Source: Dyadobacter arcticus
GTDB lineage: Bacteria > Bacteroidota > Bacteroidia > Cytophagales > Spirosomataceae
Reading direction: 5' to 3'
Assembly: GCF_011762185.1 (NCBI RefSeq)
Contig: NZ_JAASQJ010000002.1
Coordinates: forward strand, 1,240,001 to 1,304,000
Length of the DNA: 64,000 bases
The translations under genes and the position numbers were made by a program. Shown here in pieces: positions 16,733 to 25,674 of this stretch. Below the pieces are notes generated by a model. The model saw nothing but the letters and a program-made list of their open reading frames with translations. It had not been told where the DNA came from and ran no database searches. The first letter of the stretch is position 1, and the number at the start of each line of letters is the position of its first letter.

Positions 16733-18805
16733 ATGCCGATCTCCGATCCCAAAAGATATACTGTTACCGCAGCGCTCATTTATGCCAATGGGCCTATTCA
16801 CATTGGCCACTTGGCCGGATGCTATATTCCGGCTGATATCTACGTTCGCTATCTTCGTTCCAATGAAAAAGAAGTGGCGTTTATCAGCGGTACCGACGAG
16901 CACGGGGTACCTATCACTATCCGTGCAAAAAAAGAGGGATTAACACCGCAACAGGTTGTCGATAAGTACTATACGCAAATTGATAATTCATTTCGTGACC
17001 TTGGCATCTCGTTCGATATTTACTCGCGGACAAGCCGGAAAATCCACCATGAAACAGCTCAGGAAATCTTCAAAGACTTGTATGATAAACATGTCTTCAT
17101 TGAAGAAACGACCGAGCAGTATTTTGACGAAACGGCTCAACAGTTTCTTGCCGACAGATACATTGTAGGAACTTGCCCTGTTTGTGCAAACCCAAATGCT
17201 TATGGCGATCAATGTGAAAGGTGTGGTTCGACATTAAGCCCTCTTGAGTTGAAAGACCCGAGATCCACACTTTCCGGCGCACAACCTATCCTGAAAGCGA
17301 CAAAAAACTGGTACCTGCCCCTTGATAAGATGCAGCCGCAAATTGAAAATTACATTAACAGTCATAAGGATTGGAAAACCAACGTTTTCGGACAATGCCA
17401 ATCATGGCTGAAAGATGGTCTGAAACCACGAGCCATGACGCGCGACCTGGATTGGGGAATCAAGGTACCCGTACCCGATACCGAAGGAAAAGTGCTTTAT
17501 GTGTGGTTTGAAGCACCTATTGGTTACATTTCTGCGACAAAAGACTGGTTGATCCAGCAAAACGGCACCGACGAGGGTTGGAAAAAATGGTGGCAGCCGA
17601 CAGGAGATGATGATGATGAAACGAAGCTGGTGCATTTCATTGGAAAAGACAACATTGTATTTCATTGCATCATTTTTCCAGCCATGCTGATGGCCGAAGG
17701 CAATTATATCCTTCCCGACAATGTGCCTGCAAATGAATTTATGAACCTGGAAGGAGATAAAATTTCTACATCCAGAAACTGGGCAGTTTGGCTGCACGAA
17801 TACTTGCAAGAACTTCCGGACAAAGAAGATGTACTGCGTTACGTGCTTACTGCAAACGGACCGGAAACCAAGGACAGCGAGTTTACCTGGAAAGATTTCC
17901 AAACACGCAATAACAGCGAGTTAGTGGGTATTTTCGGCAATTTTATAAACCGCGCCGTCGTCCTGACCCAGAAATTCTGCGATAGTAAAGTTCCGGCCGC
18001 TGGCGTCCTGGAAGACATTGATTTAAATGCTTTAAATGAACTTCAAGCTTTTCCAAAGCGGATTGGAGATGCCATAGAAAATTACAGGTATCGTGAAGCA
18101 TTGGCGTTGATTATGGATTTGGCAAGGTTGGGTAATAAATACCTGGCGGATACCCAGCCCTGGCATGTAATCAAAACCGATCCGGAGCGTGTGAACACCA
18201 TCCTGAACATTGCATTGCAGATATCCGCTTCGTTATCGATTGTTTCAGAGCCTGTTTTACCATTTACCGCAGCAAAAATTCGAGCGCAATTCGCATTAAC
18301 GGATTGTCTTTGGAAAAATGCCGGCAAAGCGGATTTGCTGCCTGCCGGACAGCCGTTAGTTGAGGCTAAATTGCTTTTCGAAAAGATCGAAGATGCTGTA
18401 ATTGAAAAACAAGTTGAAAAACTGCATCAGGCAAAAAAAATGAATGAATTGGAAACCAAAACGGTTACCCCCATTAAATCAGAAATTCAATACGATGACT
18501 TTGCGAAAATGGACATCCGTATCGCGACAATCGTTGCCGCAGAAAGTGTTCCAAAAAGTAAAAAGTTGCTAAAACTGCTCTTAGACATAGGATCGGAGCA
18601 GCGAACAGTTCTGAGCGGAATATCGGAACATTTCAAACCTGAGGAAATTATCGGAAATAAGGTCCTCTATCTTGCTAATCTGGCCCCGCGCAAAATGATG
18701 GGAATGGAAAGCCATGGGATGATCCTCATGGCGGAGGATCGGGACGGAAGCCTGGCTTTTGTTCAGCCCGGCAAAGAAGTTTGGAACGGAGGAACTGTTA
18801 ACTAG
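16733..18805 (+). CDS. metG: Methionyl-tRNA synthetase
   Basis: 690 residues. Charges tRNA-Met with methionine in the cytoplasm. Class I signatures: HIGH at 23-26 and the KMSKS equivalent KISTS near 343. A zinc knuckle CPVC...CERC lies at about 148-165. The anticodon-binding helical domain follows. A C-terminal EMAP-II-like tRNA-binding OB domain occupies about 590-690 (MDIRIATIV ... [13 protein letters not shown]) and also serves for dimerisation. Full length, with a consensus -7 box just upstream. Convergent with the next gene. Confidence 0.98.
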   Translation: MPISDPKRYTVTAALIYANGPIHIGHLAGCYIPADIYVRYLRSNEKEVAFISGTDEHGVPITIRAKKEGLTPQQVVDKYYTQIDNSFRDLGISFDIYSRTSRKIHHETAQEIFKDLYDKHVFIEETTEQYFDETAQQFLADRYIVGTCPVCANPNAYGDQCERCGSTLSPLELKDPRSTLSGAQPILKATKNWYLPLDKMQPQIENYINSHKDWKTNVFGQCQSWLKDGLKPRAMTRDLDWGIKVPVPDTEGKVLYVWFEAPIGYISATKDWLIQQNGTDEGWKKWWQPTGDDDDETKLVHFIGKDNIVFHCIIFPAMLMAEGNYILPDNVPANEFMNLEGDKISTSRNWAVWLHEYLQELPDKEDVLRYVLTANGPETKDSEFTWKDFQTRNNSELVGIFGNFINRAVVLTQKFCDSKVPAAGVLEDIDLNALNELQAFPKRIGDAIENYRYREALALIMDLARLGNKYLADTQPWHVIKTDPERVNTILNIALQISASLSIVSEPVLPFTAAKIRAQFALTDCLWKNAGKADLLPAGQPLVEAKLLFEKIEDAVIEKQVEKLHQAKKMNELETKTVTPIKSEIQYDDFAKMDIRIATIVAAESVPKSKKLLKLLLDIGSEQRTVLSGISEHFKPEEIIGNKVLYLANLAPRKMMGMESHGMILMAEDRDGSLAFVQPGKEVWNGGTVN

Positions 18806-18808
18806 ACT

Positions 18809-19144
18809 TTACTGAAATTCCTGCTTTACCTGAGCATAGACAGTTTGGATTTTATCAACCAATATCTGGCATTCCTTGTCACTCAGATGGTCAATGGTAT
18901 TGCTGACGGCATTCGACACAACCTTTCCCTCCTCGTTGGTTTTTGCACCCTTTTGTTTGATTACGCTAAGAATATTCTCCCATTCACTTACCAGTCCCTC
19001 TGAAAAATATCTCGGCTCAATAATATTGAAATAAGCAGATTGAGATTTTAATCTTTGTTTAAGTTTTCCTGTTTCAGCTGATACTTTTAGCTCGTCCACA
19101 AGCTTAGTCAGTTCGATGTAAGCGAAAATATTGGATTTTTTCAT
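18809..19144 (-). CDS. Small hypothetical protein, 111 residues
   Basis: Charged, mostly helical protein (MKKSNIFAYIELTKLVDEL ... DHLSDKECQILVDKIQTVY). No signal peptide, membrane segment or motif that I know. A perfect 8-bp inverted repeat lies 31 nt upstream of its start and may be its operator. Function unknown. Confidence 0.6.
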   Translation of the reverse strand: MKKSNIFAYIELTKLVDELKVSAETGKLKQRLKSQSAYFNIIEPRYFSEGLVSEWENILSVIKQKGAKTNEEGKVVSNAVSNTIDHLSDKECQILVDKIQTVYAQVKQEFQ

Positions 19145-19174
19145 AACGTTGAGTTTGTAAGGGTAATTTATAAA

Positions 19175-19198
19175 ATATCAATGCTAAGATATTGATAT
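19175..19198. repeat. Perfect inverted repeat upstream of the 111-residue gene
   Basis: ATATCAAT and ATTGATAT arms with an 8-nt spacer, centred about 42 nt upstream of the start codon at 19144 on the minus strand. Geometry fits a dimeric repressor site. Confidence 0.45.
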
Positions 19199-19351
19199 GA
19201 ACCCCCATTTTTTTATAAAAATCGAAATGTTTACTATATCTTAATATAATCTATTGGATGGATACAATTTGGTAGTAAAGTAATTCAAATCAACGTTTGG
19301 AAGCCGGATGGGCCTTAGTTATAATATCAGGTGTTATATTAAAATGGCATT

Positions 19352-19385
19352 AAAATAAAAAAACCTGGCAGTAAAAACTGCCAGG
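19352..19385 (-). terminator. Intrinsic terminator of the Hsp20-like gene
   Basis: Eight-bp GC-rich stem CCTGGCAG/CTGCCAGG (19364-19371, 19378-19385) followed on the minus strand by a run of T residues. Confidence 0.9.
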
Positions 19386-19412
19386 CAACTTAGTTAGATA
19401 CAAATTTGAGAA

Positions 19413-19835
19413 TTACCAGCGTTCGATTTCAACCTTCCGGTGAAAGTCGCCCTGCTCATTTCCATATGGCAAAAACAGCACCAAGTGCCTTAATGCGTTG
19501 TCATATTTTGCTGAAATATGTTCTAAGTCTACTCCCTCAGGAATGACAAAAGTATTGATGAATCGAACTGTTTTCCACTGCTCATCTTCGGCAAGGCTTT
19601 CTTGTGAAAATATAGGTAACAAATGAAAAAGTTTAAGATTATTTGTATTTCTCTTTCCTTTGACTACTTCCAATTGCAAATCCTCAACCTCGATACCAGG
19701 AATTTTTACAACAACTTCGAAACCATCTGACCCTCTGTCAAGCTTTATCGCGGGCTCACTCATTCCACCATTGATCGTGTTGATGAAATCGATGTTCATC
19801 AACATTTCCTGTGGTATTTTCAGTTTGCTTTCCAT
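19413..19835 (-). CDS. Hsp20/alpha-crystallin-like protein
   Basis: 140 residues. The stretch GFEVVVKIPGIEVEDLQLEV is the beta2-beta4 part of an alpha-crystallin domain, and FVIPEGVDLEHISAKYDNALRHLVLFLP matches the later strands with the family's 'A.Y.nGvL.l.lP' pattern. The usual C-terminal IxI tail is not obvious (ends KVEIERW). Likely a small ATP-independent chaperone or a derived member. Single gene with its own terminator. Confidence 0.8.
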   Translation of the reverse strand: MESKLKIPQEMLMNIDFINTINGGMSEPAIKLDRGSDGFEVVVKIPGIEVEDLQLEVVKGKRNTNNLKLFHLLPIFSQESLAEDEQWKTVRFINTFVIPEGVDLEHISAKYDNALRHLVLFLPYGNEQGDFHRKVEIERW

Positions 19836-20084
19836 AGCTATCGCGTTTTAGGTTCACAAGTTTTCAACATTAACGAAAAACTGCGTGCCAAAGATCGGAT
19901 TTATGAAAAAAAACAGGATCGGCAAACTGACGATCAATTACAAGGTATTTATAATCAGTTGGTTAACCTTAACTTTTAAGTTATACCATATTTCAAAAAG
20001 AAAATTACAATAACCGTGAATCAGGACAGAATAGCAGTATCTATATACCCATTACGACATAATGTCTGCCTGAAATTCCGGGCA

Positions 20085-20360
20085 CTATCGGTCGTTGTGT
20101 CCGAGGCTTCGGTCGGGAGCAATGATGTCCCGGATTTTCTGCTTGATTTCCTTTGGTTCAGGGAAGTGCCCCTCGCGCTTCCTATCCCAAATCAGTTCTT
20201 CGTTAAGCTTGATGGTATACCTGCCACTCACTTCCGAAGGCACCAACTGTATAGCGTGAAGATCATCCGTGAAAGTGGTCAGCAATTCCTGCGCCATCCA
20301 AGCAGAACGTAACAACCAACCGCATTTGGGGCAATATTCTATTGTTATTGTAGGTTTCAT
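20085..20360 (-). CDS. SelT/SelW/SelH (Rdx) family protein, Cys form
   Basis: 91 residues. CxxC redox pair Cys10/Cys13 in EYCPKCGW at the end of the first strand, then the family features WMAQELL, VSGRYTIKLNEELIWDRK, FPEPKEIKQKIRD and a C-terminal SLGHNDR. In some organisms the second cysteine is selenocysteine; here both are ordinary Cys. Thioredoxin-like fold, presumed cytoplasmic thiol oxidoreductase with an unknown partner. Confidence 0.92.
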   Translation of the reverse strand: MKPTITIEYCPKCGWLLRSAWMAQELLTTFTDDLHAIQLVPSEVSGRYTIKLNEELIWDRKREGHFPEPKEIKQKIRDIIAPDRSLGHNDR

Positions 20361-20408
20361 AAGATTTGTGAATACGCTTGAGATGCTCCAAATTAAGTTT
20401 TAAAAGTC

Positions 20409-20440
20409 AAAAAAGCCGTGAAGGAATCCCTCACGGCTTT
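20409..20440 (-). terminator. Intrinsic terminator with no protein gene upstream of it
   Basis: AAAGCCGTGA/TCACGGCTTT stem (20412-20421 and 20431-20440) with a 9-nt loop. On the minus strand it is followed by six T residues, while the plus side has only a weak T run. It lies upstream of the SelW-type gene, so a minus-strand transcript from the 20441-20764 interval must be what it ends. Confidence 0.8.
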
Positions 20441-20600
20441 CATATGTTAACCTAACCCTTTAATCTTGATGAGAAAGTCTTTGTGAGTCTTCCTTAACGC
20501 TTTACAAATGTATAGCAGGCCACAACCGGTTTTTAGAGTGAAAATCCCTGTTTTTCGAAACAGGTAACAATGCGGGCCCTGTTCGTAAGAATCCGCATTA
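20412..20600 (-). ncRNA. Candidate structured non-coding RNA
   Basis: No convincing reading frame on either strand. Two neighbouring hairpins: CCTGTTT-TTCG-AAACAGG (20547-20564) and AATGCGG...CCGCATT (20569-20599). They are followed in the minus direction by the terminator at 20440-20409. A consensus -7 box TACATTTG also exists at 20512-20505, so the RNA could be about 90 nt (from that box) or about 190 nt (including both hairpins). I could not match it to tmRNA, RNase P, SRP or a riboswitch by eye. Strand and ends are inferred. Confidence 0.35.
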
Positions 20601-20764
20601 TGCAAGGTAAAACTACGCGATTTCAATGTGGCTTGATTATGTATCTTTTGACTGCCAGGCGATTACGACTAGACCGTTAACTCAATATGCACAACGCTAC
20701 TTGGTCGCTATATGATTGGCGACTAACTTTACCAATATCATTAATATAACCGTCCTAAAATTTT
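20441..20764. other. Gene-free stretch between Rdx gene and signalling locus
   Basis: About 320 nt with only very short frames (19 and 36 codons) that look like chance. It holds the two hairpins described for the candidate ncRNA. Its right end has a possible promoter for the next gene: CTTG around 20700-20703 and TAACTTTA at 20724-20731, 19-20 nt apart, with an inverted repeat GTCGC/GCGAC (20704-20708, 20719-20723) filling the spacer. Confidence 0.5.
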
Positions 20765-21181
20765 ATGACCATGCCACAATACAGGGGAACAGAAGGTGAT
20801 CTAATTTCTGTTAAAGAAGCCAAGCTTTTCACTGCTCGCCATCAAGAGCAAAGAGAAGCCATCGAGAGAGAGGGGGCAAATAACTATGTAGAAGCCGAAT
20901 TCTTTGGATTAGAAACATTTAAGCAATTGCTGGATGAATGCGGAGGTGAACCTGTTGGTTTCCGCGTATATTATGGATTAAGAAATGAAATTCACAGTGA
21001 TGGTGAACCAGAAGTTGATGAAAAAGGTAAGCCAACCCCTCGTTTAATTATTGTACCGGTTGATTCACATGGTGTTGATTTGACTGGCCTCGTAAGTGTA
21101 GGTGGAGGTTTGAAGGATATGGCAGCGGAAGCAAAGGCGATGGGTAATGGGCCAGTATGTCCACATATCTGTGGTAGGTAA
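20765..21181 (+). CDS. Small protein with C-terminal CPxxC, unknown function
   Basis: 138 residues, soluble, no signal peptide. The N-terminal half is charged and helical (SVKEAKLFTARHQEQREAI). The middle is beta-like (VGFRVYYGLRNE ... RLIIVPVDSHGVDL). The end is a Gly/Ala-rich tail finishing C132-P-H-I-C136-G-R. The closing CPxxC could bind metal, form a disulphide or be a modification site. Only 19 nt from a membrane protein and in line with a histidine kinase and response regulator, so it probably belongs to that signalling locus. Family not recognised. Confidence 0.7.
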   Translation: MTMPQYRGTEGDLISVKEAKLFTARHQEQREAIEREGANNYVEAEFFGLETFKQLLDECGGEPVGFRVYYGLRNEIHSDGEPEVDEKGKPTPRLIIVPVDSHGVDLTGLVSVGGGLKDMAAEAKAMGNGPVCPHICGR

Positions 21182-21200
21182 TATTTAAACGATCATTTAA

Positions 21201-21899
21201 ATGATTGAGATTTACATCTCTTTTTGTCAAAAACACACATTTATATGTATTGCCGTTTTTATCACTTTCATCCCTCTAATCGTATCGCTGTTCAAAAAGA
21301 CATATCGTGAAGCAAGTTTTTCGTCTCTTTTGATCTACCTGATCACTAAGCTGGTAATCGATCTGACAATGTTTCACTTTGCCTCCATTAAACAGAGTAC
21401 GGTTGTTTATTACAATATTAGTATACCTGTGTACTATGCCTTAATCGGTAGCATGTTTTATCATAAATTTGAAACAACGCGGTATAAAAAGTGGCTAATT
21501 TGGTCTATTGGATTATTTACGCTGTTCTCGATTTGGGATATGGTTTACATAAATCCAGAATTTTCAAATTTGCACGAACAACAATTGGTATTCTATTCTG
21601 GAACGGTGTTGAGTTTGCTAATGATATTTTGGATTTTGTTGTACTTGTATGAAATCATGTTGCTACTCAAAATCCCGAACCTGCTGAACTTTCCTTTCTT
21701 TTGGGTATGTTCGGGATTTCTGCTGTATTTTTCGAGCCTTGTTTGTATTGCTCCTGTTTTGCACTATGCTGAAAAATGGAATAATCCACTAGACATAGGA
21801 TTTGTATATTACGTGCCGTATATTTTTGAAATTGTATGCGCAATTTTCATCAGCGTTGGTCTTTGGAATTTTTCATTCGAATCCTATGCAAAACAGTGA
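21201..21899 (+). CDS. Polytopic membrane protein, probable separate sensor subunit
   Basis: 232 residues with about seven hydrophobic helices (for example CIAVFITFIPLIVSLF, GTVLSLLMIFWILLYLYEI, YYVPYIFEIVCAIFISVGLW) and no soluble domain. Its stop overlaps the start of the histidine kinase gene by 14 nt, implying coupled translation. The topology resembles 7TM receptor modules that are fused to kinases elsewhere in Bacteroidota, so it is probably the input half of a split sensor (inference). Confidence 0.7.
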   Translation: MIEIYISFCQKHTFICIAVFITFIPLIVSLFKKTYREASFSSLLIYLITKLVIDLTMFHFASIKQSTVVYYNISIPVYYALIGSMFYHKFETTRYKKWLIWSIGLFTLFSIWDMVYINPEFSNLHEQQLVFYSGTVLSLLMIFWILLYLYEIMLLLKIPNLLNFPFFWVCSGFLLYFSSLVCIAPVLHYAEKWNNPLDIGFVYYVPYIFEIVCAIFISVGLWNFSFESYAKQ

Positions 21900-22749
21900 G
21901 CAAATGAAGTGGGTTCTGCTCATAGCCTCTCTGGCTATGATTCTTATGTCATTTTTTGTTATCCTGTTTATTATGTATTATCAAAAGAGGCGGTTTGAAG
22001 AAGAGAAAAAGCTGAATGACATCGAAAAAAACTACAACCGCCTACTCCTCGACACCGCGCTTAATTCAGAAGAAACAGAAAGACGACGTATCGCGCAGGA
22101 CTTGCACGATGACATTGGCACCATGCTATCTCTTACCAAACTGAGCCTCAATCAGCTGAATAAGATGATCAGTAAAAATGGGGATGAGAAAGAAGAGTCG
22201 ATCATGAAAAAGTCGCAGTCTCTGGTTGAAGAAACGATTTTACATGTGAGGCGAATTACCCGAGACCTGGTACCCACCACGCTTGAACGCTTTGGGCTTC
22301 TTGAGGCCATTGAGGAATTTATTGATAAGCTCGAAGAAGACAATAGCCTGATTATTTCATTCCACGCCAATACTGAGGAGTTTCCGCGCCAGGGACAAAA
22401 GCTGGAACTTACCCTTTACAGGATCATGCAGGAATTGGTCAATAACGCCATTAAACACGCCAGTTGCTCCAAAATTGAAATCGTACTGGAAACAAATGAC
22501 CGATTTGTGAGTTTACGTGTAACTGACAACGGCGTTGGATTTGACCCCGAAAAAATCAAAGAAAATAATCTTGCAGGACTGGGGTTATTGGGGATCGAAA
22601 GTCGTCTTGCTATCGTAAACGGAACGGTTCAATATGAAAAACCATTGAAAGGAGGTTCGTCCGCATTGGCGCAGATCCCGGTCATGCCGCTATCAGAGAA
22701 CAAACCTGAACCTTTACATCCATTCCGAAGGGAACGTGTGAATATCTAA
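21886..22749 (+). CDS. Sensor histidine kinase (HisKA_3/NarX type)
   Basis: 287 residues from the ATG at 21886; the frame is open further upstream, but that part overlaps the membrane gene. One membrane helix (about 9-31), a short coiled coil, then the HisKA_3 dimerisation domain with phosphoacceptor His74 in RRRIAQDLHDDIG. The ATPase domain has the N box LVNNAIKHAS, DNGVGFDPEKI and GLGLLGIESR. It has almost no periplasmic domain, so the signal probably comes through the overlapping 7-helix protein. Phosphorylates the regulator encoded 5 nt downstream. Confidence 0.93.
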   Translation: MQNSEQMKWVLLIASLAMILMSFFVILFIMYYQKRRFEEEKKLNDIEKNYNRLLLDTALNSEETERRRIAQDLHDDIGTMLSLTKLSLNQLNKMISKNGDEKEESIMKKSQSLVEETILHVRRITRDLVPTTLERFGLLEAIEEFIDKLEEDNSLIISFHANTEEFPRQGQKLELTLYRIMQELVNNAIKHASCSKIEIVLETNDRFVSLRVTDNGVGFDPEKIKENNLAGLGLLGIESRLAIVNGTVQYEKPLKGGSSALAQIPVMPLSENKPEPLHPFRRERVNI

Positions 22750-22754
22750 AACTT

Positions 22755-23414
22755 ATGAGAACTCTGAAATTGGGAATTGCGGACGATCACGAACTATTCA
22801 GAAAGGGATTCATCTCCATGCTGAGCGGGATTCCCGATTTCGAATTTATTCTTGAAGCTGCAAATGGTCAGGAACTGCTTGACCGCCTCCCAGCAAATAC
22901 GCCGGATATTATTTTTATGGATTTGCAGATGCCCGTTATGGATGGCATACAGGCCACCGAAGCAGCATTTGAAAAATTTCCCAACATTAAGATCATTGTA
23001 GTCTCTATGTACAATGAGGACCGTTTCGTGATCCACATGCTTGAAAAAGGGGTACAGGGTTATTTATTAAAAGATACCAGTCCCGATGAAGTTGAGAAAG
23101 CGATCCGTCGGGTCGATGAGGAAGGCTTTTACTACAATGATTTCGTGTCCAAAGCCATGCACCGTAAAATGGTGAACAGGCAGGTAAATAAGCATCCTTT
23201 TTTTCCAAATGCCTGCAATGTCGCTTTATCAACAAGAGAAAAAGAAGTACTCCAATTGATATGTGACGGACTTTCTACTTCCGAAATAGGCGATAAGCTT
23301 TTTATAAGTGTCAGAACCGTTGAAGGCCACCGATTACGCGTTTTAGAAAAAACCGGTACGAAAAGTACGGCTGCCGCAGTGTCCTTTGCCTACAAAAACC
23401 AGCTGCTTTCCTGA
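22755..23414 (+). CDS. Response regulator, NarL/LuxR type
   Basis: 219 residues. Receiver domain with acidic pocket (ADDH), phospho-acceptor Asp56 in FMDLQMPVMDG and the conserved Lys in LLKDTS. The C-terminal LuxR-type helix-turn-helix reads LSTREKEVLQLICDGLSTSE...SVRTVEGHRLRVLEKTG. Cognate partner of the kinase immediately upstream. Targets unknown; self-regulation through the inverted repeat near 20704-20723 is possible. Confidence 0.95.
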   Translation: MRTLKLGIADDHELFRKGFISMLSGIPDFEFILEAANGQELLDRLPANTPDIIFMDLQMPVMDGIQATEAAFEKFPNIKIIVVSMYNEDRFVIHMLEKGVQGYLLKDTSPDEVEKAIRRVDEEGFYYNDFVSKAMHRKMVNRQVNKHPFFPNACNVALSTREKEVLQLICDGLSTSEIGDKLFISVRTVEGHRLRVLEKTGTKSTAAAVSFAYKNQLLS

Positions 23415-23492
23415 CATTATTCCGCAGCTATCTTCGCTGAAACTACACAGATTTTATAGTATCTTTCCCGAAGTACATACCTTCACCATACT

Positions 23493-24173
23493 ATGAAAGT
23501 CCTGATTGTTTGCACAAATCACGACGCCTACCCAACCAAATCTTCTAAAACGGGTTTATGGCTGAGTGAACTCACTCACTTCTACGATGTAATGATCCGA
23601 AGAAAGATCCTGATGGATTTCGTCAGTCCGCTAGGAGGACATATTCCCATTGACGAAAGAAGTATGGATCTGAAAGACGAATGCAATGCGCTTTATTGGG
23701 AGAATGCGGCCTTTAAAGAAAAGTTACAGCATTCGCTCAAACCATCCGAAATACATGCCTCAGATTACCGGCTCATCTACTTTACGGGTGGACACGGAGC
23801 TATGTGGGATTTCCCCGAAAATGGTGAACTTCAAAAAATCACCCAATATATCTACGAGCACAACGGAATGGTGTCTGCCGTATGTCACGGTGTATCTGGT
23901 CTTGTAAACGTAAGGCTTACAGATGGCTCCCCGCTGATTCAGGACAAATATCTGACAGGGTTTTCGAATGTTGAGGAAACGCTTATGAGCTTTGTAAGCG
24001 AAGTGCCTTTTTACCTTGAAGATAAACTCAAAGAACAGGGTGCACATTATACAAAATCCATGATTCCCTTTATGGAGTTTATTGAAATGGATGAGAGACT
24101 AATCACAGGTCAAAACCCTAGCTCCGCTCGAAAGGTGGCCTCGAAAGCATTGGAAGAACTTTTTGAAAAATAA
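23493..24173 (+). CDS. DJ-1/PfpI family protein (Hsp31-like)
   Basis: 226 residues. Class I glutamine-amidotransferase-like fold with nucleophile elbow AVCHG (Cys131, His132) and the upstream GGHGAMWDFPE segment typical of Hsp31/HchA-like members with an N-terminal cap. These proteins act as glyoxalase III, deglycase or stress chaperones (assignments differ between members). Cytoplasmic. Convergent with rfbC. A second, distant DJ-1 protein is encoded at 29854. Confidence 0.9.
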   Translation: MKVLIVCTNHDAYPTKSSKTGLWLSELTHFYDVMIRRKILMDFVSPLGGHIPIDERSMDLKDECNALYWENAAFKEKLQHSLKPSEIHASDYRLIYFTGGHGAMWDFPENGELQKITQYIYEHNGMVSAVCHGVSGLVNVRLTDGSPLIQDKYLTGFSNVEETLMSFVSEVPFYLEDKLKEQGAHYTKSMIPFMEFIEMDERLITGQNPSSARKVASKALEELFEK

Positions 24174-24182
24174 AATAGCCGC

Positions 24183-24728
24183 CTAAACCCGAAAATCTGC
24201 AAACATCTCCTTAAATGTTTGTAAAATTTCATCCTTTTCTGAAACCAAAGGATCGGACACTCCCCAGTCGATAGCCAAATCCGGATCATTCCAGAGAAGC
24301 CCGGATTCTGATTCCTTATTGTAAATGTTGGTGCATTTATAGCTAAAAACAGAATCCTCCAAAGCCACAAATCCATGCGCAAAGCCTTCTGGTATGTAGG
24401 CAAAATTATTGCGGTCCCCACGCAATTCAAAGATTTCATGTTTGCCGAATGTTGGAGAATCAGGACGAATGTCCACGCCTACATCTAAAACCCTTCCTGA
24501 GATTACCCGAACCAATTTTCCCTGAGCAAAAGGTGCTTTTTGAAAATGCAATCCCCTTACTACACCCTTTTTTGAAAAGGACTGATTATCCTGAACAAAA
24601 TTGACAGGCAAACCTAATTTATCAAAAACCTGCTGATTGAATGACTCGAAAAACATTCCACGGTCGTCTTCGAAGACACGGGGGAAAATTTCAACTAAAC
24701 CGGCAATAGATGTTTCTCGGATCTGCAT
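24183..24728 (-). CDS. rfbC: dTDP-4-dehydrorhamnose 3,5-epimerase
   Basis: 181 residues, the family's standard length. Cupin fold with substrate-binding FEDDRGMFFESF, catalytic His61 in VRGLHFQ, and YIPEGFAHGFVAL followed by the Tyr in YKCTNIYN. It epimerises dTDP-4-keto-6-deoxyglucose at C3 and C5 on the way to dTDP-L-rhamnose. The other rfb genes are not in the window. A -7 box lies 52 nt upstream. Confidence 0.95.
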   Translation of the reverse strand: MQIRETSIAGLVEIFPRVFEDDRGMFFESFNQQVFDKLGLPVNFVQDNQSFSKKGVVRGLHFQKAPFAQGKLVRVISGRVLDVGVDIRPDSPTFGKHEIFELRGDRNNFAYIPEGFAHGFVALEDSVFSYKCTNIYNKESESGLLWNDPDLAIDWGVSDPLVSEKDEILQTFKEMFADFRV

Positions 24729-24780
24729 GTATGAATATAATTTTTCGAAGGATTGGAGGCGCTGAGACTAATGTTACCGG

Positions 24781-24788
24781 CAAATTTA
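24781..24788 (-). promoter_or_regulatory. -7 box TAAATTTG for rfbC
   Basis: Exact TAnnTTTG on the minus strand, 52 nt before the rfbC start, in the divergent region shared with pyrF. Confidence 0.4.
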
Positions 24789-24836
24789 TGAATCTATTGT
24801 TAGAGGTTGTAATTTCGGCGCATTATTTCCAAAATC

Positions 24837-25664
24837 ATGACTTACCAAGAGCTTTTTCAACAAATTATACTGAAAAAATCTTATTTGTGTGTTGGGCTTG
24901 ACACGGATATCCGCAAGATTCCCTCCCATTTGCGCAATGCAGCCGACCCGATTTTTGAATTTAACAAACAAATCATTGACGCTACAGCCGACTTTTGCGT
25001 CTCTTTTAAACCCAATATAGCATTCTATGAAGCGCTGGGTCCGAAGGGCTGGGAAAGCCTTCAAAAGACCGTTGAATATATCCCTAAAAATCACTTTTCA
25101 ATTGCCGATGCCAAACGTGGCGATATTGGAAATACCTCCGGACTGTACGCCAGGACATTTTTCGATCCTGAGTCTTCCGGTTTGGATTTTCATTCGGTGA
25201 CGGTAGCTCCGTATATGGGAAGTGACTCTGTTAAACCATTCCTGGAATTTGAAGGGAAATGGGTCATATTGCTTGCGCTGACTTCCAATCCAGGCAGTTT
25301 CGATTTTCAGAGGTTAGGCTTTAATGGCTCCTCGCTTTACGAGGAAGTCCTGAAAACTTCACAAACCTGGGCTGGCCCCGATCGGATGATGTATGTGGTA
25401 GGTGCAACACAGGCTTCGGAATTTCGGAAAATACGCACCATCATTCCGGATCATTTTTTATTGGTTCCCGGTGTAGGCGCTCAGGGCGGTAATCTTGAAG
25501 AGGTTTCGCGGTTTGGGATGAATTCGAGTTGCGGGCTGTTGGTTAATGCGTCCAGAAGCATTATATATGCAGGAAACGGTCTGGATTTCGCAGAAAAGGC
25601 AAAAAAGGAAGCGTTGGCGCTTCAAAAAGAAATGGAAATTTATCTTGACAAATATTGTAATTAG
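24837..25664 (+). CDS. pyrF: Orotidine 5'-phosphate decarboxylase (type 2)
   Basis: 275 residues, the longer form found in Bacteroidota and actinobacteria. It decarboxylates OMP to UMP, the last step of pyrimidine synthesis. The catalytic segment [11 protein letters not shown] contains the Lys/Asp network. Strands CVGLDTDI and [12 protein letters not shown] bind substrate, and VPGVGAQGG is the phosphate loop. Eleven nt before lysA, so probably one transcript. Confidence 0.95.
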   Translation: MTYQELFQQIILKKSYLCVGLDTDIRKIPSHLRNAADPIFEFNKQIIDATADFCVSFKPNIAFYEALGPKGWESLQKTVEYIPKNHFSIADAKRGDIGNTSGLYARTFFDPESSGLDFHSVTVAPYMGSDSVKPFLEFEGKWVILLALTSNPGSFDFQRLGFNGSSLYEEVLKTSQTWAGPDRMMYVVGATQASEFRKIRTIIPDHFLLVPGVGAQGGNLEEVSRFGMNSSCGLLVNASRSIIYAGNGLDFAEKAKKEALALQKEMEIYLDKYCN

Positions 25665-25674
25665 GTTACCTCCA

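Noticed and set aside
19903..20013. 36-codon frame starting at ATG 19903 between the Hsp20 and Rdx genes
   Set aside because: Short, A/T-rich, no promoter or family match; most likely chance.
20569..20600. tRNA-like T-arm (GTTCGTAAGAATCC) in the gene-free stretch
   Set aside because: The loop does not fit the TTCRANY pattern, and no acceptor or anticodon arms can be drawn.
21802..21885. N-terminal extension of the kinase frame upstream of ATG 21886
   Set aside because: It lies inside the membrane-protein gene in another frame and adds no kinase-family sequence; the ATG at 21886 gives a normal N-terminus.
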